A model generated the notes under the pieces. It worked only from the letters and a program-made list of their open reading frames with translations. It was not told where the DNA came from and ran no database searches. A stretch of DNA of 64,000 nucleotides, from assembly GCF_901709675.1 (NCBI RefSeq), contig NC_051107.1:2907501-2971500 (forward strand), given 5' to 3'. Below, in pieces: positions 1-12,678 of this stretch (its first letter is position 1; every line of letters starts with the position of its first letter). The position numbers were made by a program, and so were the translations under genes. The DNA is from Syngnathus acus. Its lineage: Eukaryota > Chordata > Actinopteri > Syngnathiformes > Syngnathidae.

Positions 1-398
1 CAGTCATGTTTAAAGTGAGGGCGGATGTGTGAGTGTGTGCAAAAAGGGTGTGACAATAGTCCAGTTTCCGTGGCACCTGCAGAGTTGTGATGGTAATGAT
101 TTCAAGCCTGGTTACCACAAATTAATCATTTCTTGTTGACTGGACAGGATTGTTTTGTATAAGAAAAAATATGACTACTATTATTGCATCTTTAGTATTT
201 AACTTCTGTGTTTCATCAAAATCTTTGTCTAGAACATATTTATTATACTGCCTTCCAATACTATAAGATGCTTTTTTTTTATTACTATAATAATTTACAA
301 TTTTGAGGAGTGTGCTGGAACGGATCATGGCATTTGCATTGATTTCAATAGGGAAAGATGCTTTGAGATACAGACAGTCACAATCAAGGCTGTACAAT

Positions 399-530
399 AT
401 AAATAAAATATAAATATAAATATAAATATAAATATAAATATAAATATAAATATAAATATAAATATAAAAATATAAAAATATAAATGTAAAAATGTAAAAA
501 TATAAATATATAATATAAAATAAAAAATAT
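399..530. repeat. TAAATA-type microsatellite
   Basis: A run with a six-base period (TAAATA) decays on its right side into TAAAAA and TATAAAA variants. It makes a long phenylalanine/isoleucine-rich pseudo-frame on the minus strand that is not a gene. Confidence 0.9.
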
Positions 531-840
531 ACTGTTTATCAAATAAAAACATTTCAATAAGTACCCTCTACAAAATTAGCTGGTTCGATATTCTCAAGAG
601 ACTTGGGGTTGATAACTTCTGTGTCTGACAACGTCTGTACCCGATCCATTTTTGGTTATCGAACCCCTCGTCTTTTTTGGATTAAAAACCCGGACAGACG
701 GCCTGACTCCAGCGCTTGGAGAAGAAGTGCTGGCTCGGCCGCCCTGAACACCCGTCGATAGGCGCTGGAGTGGCAGCCAAAGCGGCAGTAAGACAGGATG
801 GCTGTCGCTGCCTCACCGATTAGAGCGGCAGACTGCTTGG

Positions 841-900
841 GGGATACAGAGGGGAGACGCTAAGAGATGTCAGGATCCCTTACACAACCCTCTGTATCCC
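841..900. repeat. 13-bp perfect inverted repeat
   Basis: The arms GGGATACAGAGGG (841-853) and CCCTCTGTATCCC (888-900) are perfect complements around a 34-base spacer. It lies in a GC-richer island (about 680-900) inside AT-rich DNA. It could be a fragment of a repeat or a cruciform-forming sequence. No function is assigned. Confidence 0.6.
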
Positions 901-2008
901 TGTATTGACCCTCCTTCTATTGCCTAAATGAACAGACTAAAGGTGATCATATTCCCCATACTATCAATACGAGCTGCTCTATGAACGTACCCTGATGGCC
1001 TTGTGACCTTTAGTCTGTCCTCCAATTGGACTTTTTTTTATGGGTAAACCCTGACTTGAATTCATTCATTGTATAATTCTTATAATTATCTTATTAGTCT
1101 TTTTGTATCGTTAGCCTAGCTATTGTGTGTTAGCGTCGTATAGGAGTGGTTCTGCAGAGAGAATAAATAACACAACATCTATGCTAATTTCTGATAAACC
1201 AGTCTATTGGGAATTGCACTAGATGTTAGCATCAAGCTAATTGGATTTGATTTAATGTTTATCGCCACAACAGAGCCAATGAATTGCTAAGACCACAGAC
1301 AATTTGGTTGATTGATCGGGGGATCGTGATCAAATTGTCACTTTTGTTTTGGACTCTTCTGTATCAAATGTTGCAGGAAAAAAAAAAAGCATGCAGGTTA
1401 AGTTAATTGAAGACAAATTGTCCATAGGTGCGGATGTGCGAATAGGTCTGAACAAAGACAGTTATTCGACAATGCAATAAATATTTAAACAATTGGAATC
1501 CGGTGTGGTCAAAGCTATATCATTAGAGAGTAAAAGTCAATCCTTCGGATTTATTGATTTTAGGATTATGCTGAACTCCGTGTCAAAGACGATAAATGCC
1601 TCAGAGCGCTTTGATTTCTCATTATATTCATGTCTCCACAGTTCTTCCGGCAGAGTCAATATCGCATGTTCTCAATGTATAGCACCGGACAATGACTACC
1701 TATTGACCACCTCCCCTTGTGGGAATCCTTAAAATGACAAAGGGTCTGCTCATATATTCTAATATCTTGTAAGAGTCTCATTTCAGTAAACACTAAATCC
1801 ATAGCTGGATTTGGATTTCTGGAGCGCTGGGAAAACTGAGAACGTTTGAACACGGATTGTCTCATATGGCACTTTGATGCTGTGGTCAGATTTTTATGAG
1901 AGCTTGAAACAGAAACTCCTTGTGTCATTTGTCTATTTCTTAAGCACTTATCTTCAAATGCTTTGACTTTTTCAAAGTTTTAGAGACTTTCTCTTGAATT
2001 TTGAGAGT

Positions 2009-2398
2009 TACGTATTTTCCGGACTATAAGGCGCACCTAAAAACCTAAAATTTTCTCAGAAGCCGCCTTATAGTCCGGTGCGCCTTATATATGGACCAAA
2101 TTCCTAAATTTAAACTGTCCCGAAGCATTGTGTCATGAAATCAATCATAAGTGGCCCGTTGAAGACTATGAATCATGAATCAAAAAGACTATGGATCATT
2201 ATTTTGTGATTATAAAGTAATTTGTTGCGTCTGAAGTTGAAATAAAAAAGATAAAATGGAGAATGATTTGATTTGGATTAAAAATCTGACATGATGCATT
2301 AATGGTGCGCCTTATAGTCCGGTGCGCCTTATATAAGGACAAAGTTTTAAAATGGGCCATTCATTGAAGGTGCGCCTTATAGTCCGGAAAATATGGTA
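2009..2398. mobile_element. MITE, copy 1 (ccggactataaggcgcacc family)
   Basis: The ends are inverted copies of TATTTTCCGGACTATAAGG. The same motif (GGTGCGCCTTATAGTCCGG) recurs inside the element. No transposase frame is present, so it is a non-autonomous element. A copy of about 95% similarity by eye lies at 5105-5485. The termini carry TA next to the end, which suggests a TA target, but the superfamily is not certain. Confidence 0.75.
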
Positions 2399-3939
2399 CT
2401 ATACCTAAATGTCCGGTATGTTTTTTGTCACTTTAATCTAGAGTCAAACTCTACAAAACCATTTAAAGATACCATATTCTTTACAAGATTCACCCAATTT
2501 CCAATTTCTCTGGCCTTCCCGAACTGTTCATTTTTATACAGCCTTGGTTTCATCAGAAAATCTTCACATGTGGGAAAAATATGTTGTGATCTGATGAAGT
2601 CAGGGTTGGGGTTTGCTAGCCTTGCCTTTAGCCACCTTGAAACTGGAAGTTCAAAAACAATCCCGGTGCAAAAAGTTTGTTGCATAGCAGCTGCCGGCAA
2701 TGAGACATGATTTACGGACTGCGCTCCCGTCGAGGTTGTTTTTGCAAACGCCCCAACGTTTCATTTTTGAGACGTGCGAGAAGGTCAGGCAACTGTTGTT
2801 GATAATTAACCCCCCAGTGTCAACACAATAAAACATCGGCAACAAAGCCTCACCTCGGAGCGACACTGACACTTAAAACTTGTACTCGTGACCCCGCGGC
2901 CAACAATCAACGTCATCAATTCGCACAAATACACACAAACGTACCCACATAACGAGTGGACGGGAAAAGGTCAGACGTAGCGCTTTGCGAAAAACCTTTG
3001 GTGTGTTTTGCTTCGCCACTGGGGAGCGGTGCTTTGAGGGACTGTCAGAACCAACAGGCGCCCTGCCAACCGAGAGGTGCGCAACCTTACTGTCCTGGCC
3101 TTAAGGAGCGCCAGCACTCTCACCTTAACATTGATTTTTAAAGGCCATGTGTACTATTTACACTTTACATTTACTCTTCAGTTTGCTCCCTGCTCAGTGA
3201 AAGATGTGAGCGGCATATTTTTAAAGCAAACAATAATAAACTTCCATCCGAGTATCAGGGCGGAAATGCAACCTTACAGCGGGACATAATCGGTAATTGC
3301 CGATCGATTAGTGGTTGGTAATCGATTAATCGAATTTGCGATCCGAATTCCGAGCAATTGCCGGATGTTTCCGAAATATTTTCCTACTATCACTAATAGT
3401 TCATTTGTATCCCGCGTGTTTACACTTGAAAATATCTATGCTACGTTATTTATGGTGCGGAAACTCAAACTCCACAAATCCTTCTAATCTACATTTATTT
3501 ATTGTTTGGTGTTCGCACTTATAATTTATGCCACTTATTTGCATATAATGCGCACGTAGCGAAAAGCAAACGATAACAAAGACAACAAATAGTCTATGTT
3601 AATGATTTGATGTTTAATTTGGTGCAAGTGAACTCAGAATTAGATCAAAGCGGCGTCAGTGCTGTTTAAATAACAGCGAGTCAGCTCATTTGCCAAAGAT
3701 ACCGAAATATACCTTATTATATGCCGTATTAAAAATATTTAGTTGTCAAATGGTGGTTTCGACATCAACTCGAGTTGCAAATTGTGTGTAAAAGTTAAAA
3801 ACAACTGAACCCCCCCACTTGTGCAGTGATTATTTCATTTTCCTCGAGAAGTAGGAATTTGTCTCATCATACTTGGGCAAATTAATTTTGACATTTTCCT
3901 GTGACTTTTGAAATGTAAAATATTTGATATTGTCCCGAC

Positions 3940-4015
3940 AGTATTGGAAAGGGCCGCCAAATATTGGACGGCGGGCCACCAATGTCCCCCTTGGCCATAG
4001 TTTGGACACCCGCTT
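3940..4015. mobile_element. hAT-like element remnant
   Basis: The stretch carries the words GGGCCGCC, GGCGGGCCACC and TTTGGACACCC. These resemble the ends of common fish non-autonomous hAT elements (inverted form of a GGGTGTCCAAA terminus). Only one end is recognisable. Confidence 0.4.
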
Positions 4016-4947
4016 GACAACAGTAGTTTTACGCATTTGTTTTTAGTATTTTTATCTTATTTTGATGGCTGCATTTAATCGTTCACTGGAACAAGCTGTA
4101 GCCTCCGAAAAAATAACCAAAACGATCCATTGACAACAATAATAAAAGTGACAGAGCGACACTTTGGCATTGAAGTCAAATCATATTCTCTATTATATCA
4201 ATTACAGGAAAAAGTGGGGGGCACACTAACTGGCCATTACATGAGTTTTATTGAAAGGCCAATATCAGCGCGGTGATAAATGTCTCCCGACAACATTTTA
4301 GGTGGCCCGGCAGGCGGCTCATTTGGATGAGGAGCTGCATACAAAGTTCAATCCCATCTGTCTCCGGCACAGTCAATACTGGCGCAGCAAACACTCATGC
4401 ATGACATTTGCAGTCGGCTCCGAGACACAAATCATCCTGTGGGGAGTCTTATAATTAGGAGTGTTTTGCATGATTTAGTCAATCAACAGCGGGGAGAAAA
4501 ATAAATAAAAAAATAAGGGGGACGGGCAGGGCGAATATCCACAAGGTATTAATTACTGGTGTGCACTATTTTCCAAAATTCACTCGAGTGGGACACATTT
4601 ACACTTCACAATGAAACATGAATGAGCATCCGGGGTGGTCTCGCGCCTTGAGCCAACGCCATCGGCGAAGCATTCCTAAGGCTCTTTTTTTTTGTTTGTT
4701 TGTTTTATTTTTTACCAGCAGCCCTCCAGCCAAGACGTGGCGCCTTAACACAAAGTGGACGTGTTGAAAAGAAGGAGGAAGGAGCAGTGCACAGAGATCG
4801 GAATCAAAAGGCATCAAAATCCGTCGAGACGGGAGCGCACACCTTAATCAAGAAAAGTTTTTTTATTCAGAGCCGAGTTATTGTTGATAATAATTTTTTC
4901 AATTTTAGACTTGGTCTCAGTGAAAGTATAGTTCGGGCCAAAATATG

Positions 4948-5560
4948 GTGCAGGGGCCAATTGTGACCCGCCAGCCATTTTTTGGCGGCCTGAAAAAAAT
5001 ATAACATTTTGCAGTTTTAACACTGATATTTTATGATATGTAATTAAAATGTTTTCATACATAATGGTGTCTTATGACTGTAATCCTTATCGCCATTCTT
5101 TACGTACCGTATTCTCCGGACTATAAGGCGCACCTAGAAACCAAAACTTTTCTCAAAAGCCGACAGTGCGCCTTATAGTCCGGTGCGCCTTATATATGGA
5201 CCAAATTCCTAAATTTAAACTGGCCCGAAGCATTGTGTCATGAAATCAATCATAAGGGGCCCGCTGAAGACTATGAATCATGAATCAAAAAGACTATGGA
5301 TCATTATTTTGTGATTATAAAGTAATTTGTTGCGTCTGAAGTGGAAATAAAAAAGATAAATGGAGAATGATTTGATTTGGATTAAAAATCTGACATGATG
5401 CATTAATGGTGCGCCTTATATAAGGACAAAGTTTCAAAATGGGCCATTCATTGAAGGTGCGCCTTATAGTCCGGAAAATACGGTAAATACATAGAAATTT
5501 TAAAGTAGCTTTTCCAGCTTTTATTTTCAATGTTGAAAAATGTCCAAGTGGCCCCTGCAT
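4948..5560. mobile_element. hAT-like element split by a nested MITE
   Basis: GTGCAGGGGCCA (4948-4959) and TGGCCCCTGCAT (5549-5560) are inverted matches (11 of 12). They flank sequence of the ggcccgcc...ggcggcctg type seen in fish hAT derivatives. MITE copy 2 sits between them and interrupts the older element. The exact outer ends and target duplication are not visible. Confidence 0.4.
5105..5485. mobile_element. MITE, copy 2 (ccggactataaggcgcacc family)
   Basis: The termini are TACCGTATTCTCCGGACTAT and its inverted counterpart ending ...CCGGAAAATACGGTA. The body matches the copy at 2009-2398 almost base for base. It lacks one internal repeat of the TATAGTCCGGTGCGCCT motif near the right end. 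No coding frame. Confidence 0.8.
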
Positions 5561-6689
5561 CATTCCCTCTAAAGTGAGATCTTCTTTTTACTCCACCCTC
5601 GGGGACTCCATTATTCCATCATCCCTTCCTCCAAGGTGACATCCAGCACTTTCAACCAGTGCGGCTCGGGTAATGTAATTAGCCGTTAAAGTGAGACATC
5701 CTAAAGGTGACATGCTACGACAAACTTCATCACACGCCGAGCCTTAAGGCCTCGCCTGGCCCCCGCAATCGAATGGCAGTATGTGGACGTCAAATTACAC
5801 CGATTACAAGTGTAATCGCGGCTGGTTCGGCGGCTGTCAATCAGCTGGCGGTGGTAAAAGTGTGTCATCAGGTGGTCCGAGCTAAGCTAAGTTGTGAGAG
5901 GGCGAATGAAGTGAAGCAGAGACGCTTTAATTAAAACTGTGACATTGTATCATAAAAACCAGAAACCTAATCGTGATGGAATAAGTATAATGTAATTATC
6001 AAGCCGGTTATAAATAGCTTTAATTTCATGCTTTGTGGAAATGAAATGGAAATGGCATAGAGGGGAGGTGGCCATATGTGTATGCGTGTGTATGTGAGGA
6101 GGTAGTTTACCGAGCTTGTCGCCACCCTTCTGCCAAGTGCCAAGAGACAGGAGCCAAATCCAATTTCTCCTCTCCAGGTCACACGTCTGTCCACTCAGCC
6201 ATCCTTCAAACTTCTCTCTATTTGTCACCCTGCTCATTATCATCTACCCTGCTACATTATCGGATGTGACTCTGAGAAAAAAATAAATAGACGGGGGGGT
6301 TGTAAGGAGACACCTGACAGCCCCCCCCCCCCTTTGAAAAAACAGTCCTGAGAGTTTGTCATCTTCCCCTTCCAGATGCCTGATGATCCTAATGAAATCT
6401 AATCTGCACACTCGAACTGCAGCGAACTTGCAATCGGAGTTAGATGCTCGAAGTTTTACCGCCTGGCGCATACTCAAGCTATTGACCCTCACACATGCAG
6501 TAGAACCAACTCCTTGGAAGAGAAAACCGGCTGATGTTCAAGAACTAAACTTGAGTATTTCCACGACAGAGACTCTCCACGCTTTGCTTTTTAGCCACAG
6601 GTACAAAATACATACACTTCTGACATTTAATTCCCTATTTTTGCTTCAGTTTAATAGGCATTGTGCTGCTGCTTTTGGTGTGCACACCT

Positions 6690-6710
6690 TGGCCACACGG
6701 GGGCAGTGTA
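6690..6710 (+). promoter_or_regulatory. candidate CTCF site
   Basis: TGGCCACACGGGGGCAGTG closely resembles the vertebrate CTCF core TGGCCACCAGGGGGCGCTA. This is a motif match only; occupancy is unknown. Confidence 0.4.
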
Positions 6711-8218
6711 ACACGAGATGGTCAGTCATTCTTTGCAGAGGATAAAGAATAGGCACGTTTTACTCTACTGTTTGTGTTTGAATATTAGTTTTTTTTATTT
6801 TTATTATATTATTTATTTATTTATTTTATTGTTTGTTAGCATAAAGCTAAAGCTATGTGGTTTGTTTTAAACACACATGTAATTCCGTGCGTTATATTTT
6901 TAGTTTGACAATAAACTTGGAGTGGCAATAAATATTTTTTGGGGAAGATTTGTTCACCATCTGCCAAACTGCTGATTTGATTTCATCATATTATTTCCTT
7001 AATTGCTAAACCACATATTGAATTCATGTTCTTCTATCAGGCTGTCCCAAAATTCACCCAAAAAAAAAAAAAAAAACAAGACTGAGACGAGTCTGTTTCA
7101 AACAGCATGACTGATTAGCTTGTTGGAGGGTGCGAGGAAAGAATTTATAAGGAGGGTTCACAGGTGCGAGGGGTGAAAACCCAGCCGCCAGAGAGCCTAA
7201 TGATCTGAGGGGGGTCCTTGAAGTAATCCGCAGGGAGCCCCAATAAATGCAGGACCACACCAAGAGAAAACACGGCGGGCGCGCTGAGCGGTAAAGATGT
7301 TCTTTCCCCCCCCCCTACCACCACCACCCCCCGAAACGTTAAAAGCGCTTGATGAGGTTTGCTCACTGCGAATGAAACCAATAATTATGACTCGCCCCGC
7401 AAACAAATGCATTCAGAGTTTTCAATTAGGTCTGATTGAATCTTTCTCACTTTCCCGCGGCGGCTGTGATTACTGCATGGTTTTGATTAGCACAATGATT
7501 GCGGCGGGTTTCCAGTTGTAATCCTTCAAGTGGAAGCGCGCCGCTAAATGTCTCAATTGCGTCAGAATGATGTCTGTGACAATAGCAAAAAGCTCAGAAT
7601 GTGCCAATGTATAATTAGGGGAGTGGAAAACCTTTGTCAGAGCAATTATTAAAAAAAATTTACGGCGGCTTTTAAGGCTGCTTTTTCCGAGAGACGAATC
7701 GCTTAAAATGAAGGTTACAGCTTCGTTTATGGCGCTGAATAGAAAAATTGAGAAAGAAAGAAAAGAACTAAAAAGGCTTGAGTGTTATAAACAGCGGCAG
7801 TGAATAAAACTGCTTTTTTTTGTTGAAACATTTAAAGGTCAGTCATAATTAAAGGTGGAGTAATGGATTTTAAAGAAAGTGAACGAGTAACATTTAAAAT
7901 GTGCATTTGGTGCTGATGTTTATTTGATCACAAACTTGTTTGGACTTCAACCAAACATTTGAAGGGAAAATGTTCAAACAAACATCGAGGCTCTTTAGCA
8001 TACCGATTCAATAGTTCCTTGAAATACGGGTGACTCGATGAAACTTTGAAAATGAACACATAGCAGCTTAAGCTAGCAAGTTTGTTTCGCTTAATGCTAA
8101 CATAGAATGCAAAACGCCGTATATTGGCTAGCAAATAGTGAGTGTTTGTGTTATAATGATTTAACTCGATGAATATTTGAACCCACATGGTGGAGCAACA
8201 CATGTAGACAGACACTGG

Positions 8219-8243
8219 TCAACAACAACAACAACAACAACAA
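8219..8243. repeat. CAA trinucleotide microsatellite
   Basis: About eight uninterrupted CAA units, seen directly. Confidence 0.9.
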
Positions 8244-8328
8244 AATTTTAAGTGTCAAAGATATTCAAATGGTTTTGAGTAATTTTGGGCTGCCAAGTCC
8301 AAAACACTTGGCTCTTAAAACATTTTTG

Positions 8329-8497
<169 letters not shown>

Positions 8498-10899
8498 CAA
8501 TGCTTCAAGATATTGCATGAAACAATATACAGATGCTATTGAAAGCTAACATAAATAGCATGATGGCTAATAACTAGCATCAAAATAACATTTTCCAAAC
8601 AATTATTAATTATTATCTACTTACGTGTGTCTCGATGAACTGCAAAAGACCTCACAAGGACAGATTGGTATTTTCATTTATGGTTGCAGCACTTCATCAC
8701 AAAACCAATGGATGGAGATACTTTAAATGGTTAGCTTCTTTTTCAGGGTTTGAGCCTGGAAAAAATGGATTCAATTCAAATTATTTGAGATTTCTTTTGT
8801 CTTTTAATGACAAGCAGTAACACTGAATGTCTTATGTTCGACTGTGGAGGCTCAGGTTTAATTTCAAACTAATTTTGGAAAAGAGTTTGTTTTTATCGCG
8901 TCGTATTAATTTCCCCTGGAGTGACATTGTGATAGGAGCAGAACAGATGGGAAATCCAGGATTGTCCTGGCAAAATTCATCATGAAAAATGCACCCGACA
9001 CCTGTGTAATTTGCCTAATCATCTTTGGCTAATAAGCTCTACCCCATTAATTATGCACGACTTCCACAATGCAATCAAGATAAAAGTAAATCTGATGACT
9101 TAATACCCTTCAAAATAATTAGCCTCTTCTCCTCAAGTCATTCACCAGCCCACAACCATCACATGGACATCTTTCATTTTCATATCTTCCCTTCCATCTC
9201 TGCCAGGATTTTAATTGGGAGATTTTTCTGAAAAAAAATCCATGTTAATTTATATATTGTGAGAAAAAAAATTGTATAGCTGTTCATTATTTTGATATAT
9301 TTTTCAACATAATTTGGGGGAAAAGTATTTTTTTCAAATTGTCAAATGTTAAATTTGAGCCAGAAGATCAACGGAAATACTCAACAACAATGTTGCCGTG
9401 GCAACGCTGCAAACAATGGGTAAGCGACCGCGTGAATACGGCACTTAGCGCCACTCCAGGCAATTTGCAGCCTTGAATGCAATAGCCATGCCTATTGGCT
9501 GGTGATGCGTTCAAGGACGTATAAACAAAAGGGGGGGGCGGGATCAACACAGAGAGGATGGCGATGTCATATATCAGAATTCATAGCAGTTCAATATTCT
9601 ACCGTTGGAAAGTTGAAGAGAACACGAAGCCGGAATTTAAATAATTTTCTCCCGGTTAATATATGTTGATTTTTTTTTTTTCCGTACAGAAAAATATCGA
9701 AGATATATGGTGAAAAGAAAATCAATGGGAAGTTTTAATGGGTTTTATGTGGGTAATGATAGAGGAGGGTTAAGAGGCTAGGGCACGGGTTAATGGTACT
9801 ATCAGGACATAGACCAAGTTAAGTGCAGACGAAAGGTCCACCACCAGAGGTTAATTAACCTTTCTAAACCCAAAGGTGTCTAGATGCACATACATATTGA
9901 ATGGAAGCTGCCACAAAAAGCTGTAGGTCACCGCTAATACATTCTGCAAGTTACAATTAAAACATCATCAGACTCACGTCTGATCTCCATTTAAGAGGCA
10001 TTTATGAAGTCGCAATTCAGGAGGCAATTTATTACAGTCAAAAGCCGTCTGAATGGAGGGCAGTTAGGTTAGCAGATATGCAATTTCAGTCCATTCAAAA
10101 GCAGCAAGTGGGACCGAATTCAGGCGGGTGAGGCATTTACCGTGCTTTCCTTTTGCTGCTCTGTGGAGTGAATGAAGACGTGTCAGATCAACACGAAAGC
10201 CATTAGGATCCTTTTAGTATTTTCTTGTACTTGTTTTGCTCTGCAAATAGAAATTATATTGTCAAGGTAAATTCACAGAAAATATATTTTTTGAAATATC
10301 ACGCTGTCATGCTAATAAGAATCAAAAATAAACATGTAAAGTGATTGAATTGGAAGTGTCAGTGAAAAAGGCAAACAATCATATTACCGCATTGCTCCAT
10401 TCCGATTGCATGGCAATTGGGTCAAGCAAAGTCTTGTGACCGGATCCACTTCGCTCCTTAAAACATTCTGAAGCCCAAAAATTGCATTGCTGATTTGACG
10501 GGATGTCGTAATAGAATTTGTTTCTGAAATTTCAAAAATGTACTTTCACATATGCTAGCTGATGACAATTTTTTGTTAAGGATGATAAGATCAGACCATT
10601 TGTTAAATTGCATTGCTGAATAGACTATATGTGTAATATCTGTTGTGAAAATGCTATTTAATAGTAATCGATAATAGTAATGAAGCAAGCTAGCTCCATT
10701 TTGGCACCTGTGTGAGTGTAATTTAGAGATATTTGGGTGATTTTTATGGCAATGATTTAACTCCAAACGTTTGTCAAATCCATCAATTTTTCAACAAAGA
10801 TGATAACTAACATTCATTTAAGCTATCGTGTAGACAGTACTTACAGTTTGCGTCGTCTATTAATCTCTAAACTTCCCTTTCGGCGATGTTTTACTGGAG

Positions 10900-11705
10900 A
10901 AGCAAGTTTTCGGGGGCCCCGCCATCTTGGAAATGGGAGGGGCCAAACGGGTTCAAGGGCGCGGCCATCTTGGAAATGGGCGTTACATTAGTGAATCGGA
11001 AAGTACAATAATTGACTGCCCAAAATTGGAACTAAAACTGTTTATCACTTAACAAAAAGTTCTCAATGTCTCAAATATAATTAATTCATGTTTATTGCAG
11101 GTGAAGCAGAGTTTCAAGGGCGCCGCCATCTTTGAGATGGGAGGGGCCAAATGGGTTAAAGGGCGCGGCCGTCTTGGAAATGGGCGTTACATTAGTGAAT
11201 CAGAAAGTACAATAATAGACTGCCCAAAATTGGAACTAAAACTTTTTATCACTTAACTAAAAGTTCTCAATGTCTCAAATGTGATTAATTCATGTTTATT
11301 GCAGGTGAAGCAGAGTTTCAAGGGCGCCGCCATCTTGGAAATGGGAGGGGCCAAATGGGTTCACCGGCGCGGCCATTTTGGAAATGGGCGTTACATTAGT
11401 GAATCAGAAAGTACAATAATAGACTGCCCAAAATTGGAACTAAAACTTATATCCACTTAACTAAAAGTTCTCAATGTCTCAAATGTGATTAATTCATGTT
11501 TATTGCAGGTGAAACAGAGCTTCACGGGCGCCGCCATCTTAGAAATGGGAGGGGCCAAATGGGTTCACGGGCGCGGCCATCTTGGAAATGGGCGTTACAC
11601 TAGTGAATCAGAAAGTACAATAATAGACTGCCCACAATTGGAACTAAAACTTTTTATCACTTAACTAAAAGTTCTCAATGTCTCAAATGGATTAATTCAT
11701 GTTTT
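10900..11705. repeat. minisatellite, four ~204-bp units with YY1-like motifs
   Basis: Four tandem units align by the segment GCGGCC-TCTTGGAAATGGGC at about 10961, 11164, 11369 and 11573, giving periods of 203-205 bp. Each unit has a GC-rich half with two CCATCTT-type motifs (for example CCGCCATCTTGG at 10919-10930 and 11336-11347). An AT-rich half follows, containing ACTAAAAGTTCTCAATGTC and TTTATTGCAGGTGAAGCAG. The first unit is truncated on its left. The CCGCCATCTTG words match the YY1 consensus on the reverse strand. Confidence 0.9.
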
Positions 11706-12639
11706 TATAAAAATGAAAAAATAAAAAAGTGATGTTTTAGTGTCACCATGAGATTCACACACACACCGAAAGCAACATTATCAAAACTGCGCCCTTCCCT
11801 TTTAACCATCTAGTACAACAGGTTCTGTCAATCCCTCAGCGACCGGTATCCCGGTTGTCGACTCCATGTTGGTGACGCTTCCTCTGAAGCCGAGGCGCAT
11901 CGGGATCTACATTTGCACATCTGGATCGTCGGAGACCTCCTTGAAAATAGGTGGCATGCTGCATATATGGTATTTTTCACTTTTTCACTCCAAACAAAGG
12001 CAACAAAGGAATTCCCACAGGATAGCGACCCATTCTGCCTACCTGGATACGCTCGCTCAATATTTCAAGCATATACACACGCAACTTCCATGATGTAACA
12101 AACCCGCAAGGCTTTCCACCCCCTTCCATTTCGAGTATTATCTCCCCCCTGCACTTTTGATTCACTTTAACAGAGGAAGTGCATCCCGCCCTTTTCTTGT
12201 AACATGTCAAGCGCATCCTTTCCTCGAACCGCCCCTGGAGTATCTCCCACCCCAAACTTTTGGACGCACCCCTCCTTCTCCAGATTTTATTCCCCTACCT
12301 TGCGCTTTCCAAGTAATTGCCCAGTTTCTGGGTTTGCTGGGCTATGCTGGTTCACGGATTTAATTTGCGGGTAAATAGATTTTCTGCTGAGTTTAAAAGG
12401 CACCGTGCCCGTTCGTGGAGGGGGGGGGTTAGGTTTGGGGAAATGTATTTGGGCTCTTTGAGAAATCATTAGGAGAAGGAAGAGCAAGTTCATGATGCAA
12501 AACAAGTAGTCAGTGCTGACCTGACAACTTCTCACACTTTGGATTTCTTCGTACTTGATGTGGCGAGTTTCTTGCTCGACAAAATGTGGTTAAAGGTTAG
12601 AAAAGGGAAGCTAGAAAGAAAACTGATTTCCCAGTAGAT

Positions 12640-12670
<31 letters not shown>

Positions 12671-12678
12671 TAATAAAT
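12640..12678. repeat. TAA trinucleotide microsatellite
   Basis: About twelve TAA units with one interruption (AACAA). Confidence 0.85.

Noticed and set aside
3285-3360. CGATTAATCG-rich palindromic patch
   Set aside because: Looks like a fragment of a dispersed repeat or a chance AT-rich palindrome; no clear boundaries or partner found.
6356-6745. 129-residue open frame on the + strand
   Set aside because: No ATG-based start, domain, splice context or recognisable family; composition like the surrounding intergenic DNA.
10900-11705. CRISPR-like array
   Set aside because: The units are about 204 bp and repeat over their full length with no short repeat/variable spacer pattern, and the DNA is vertebrate.
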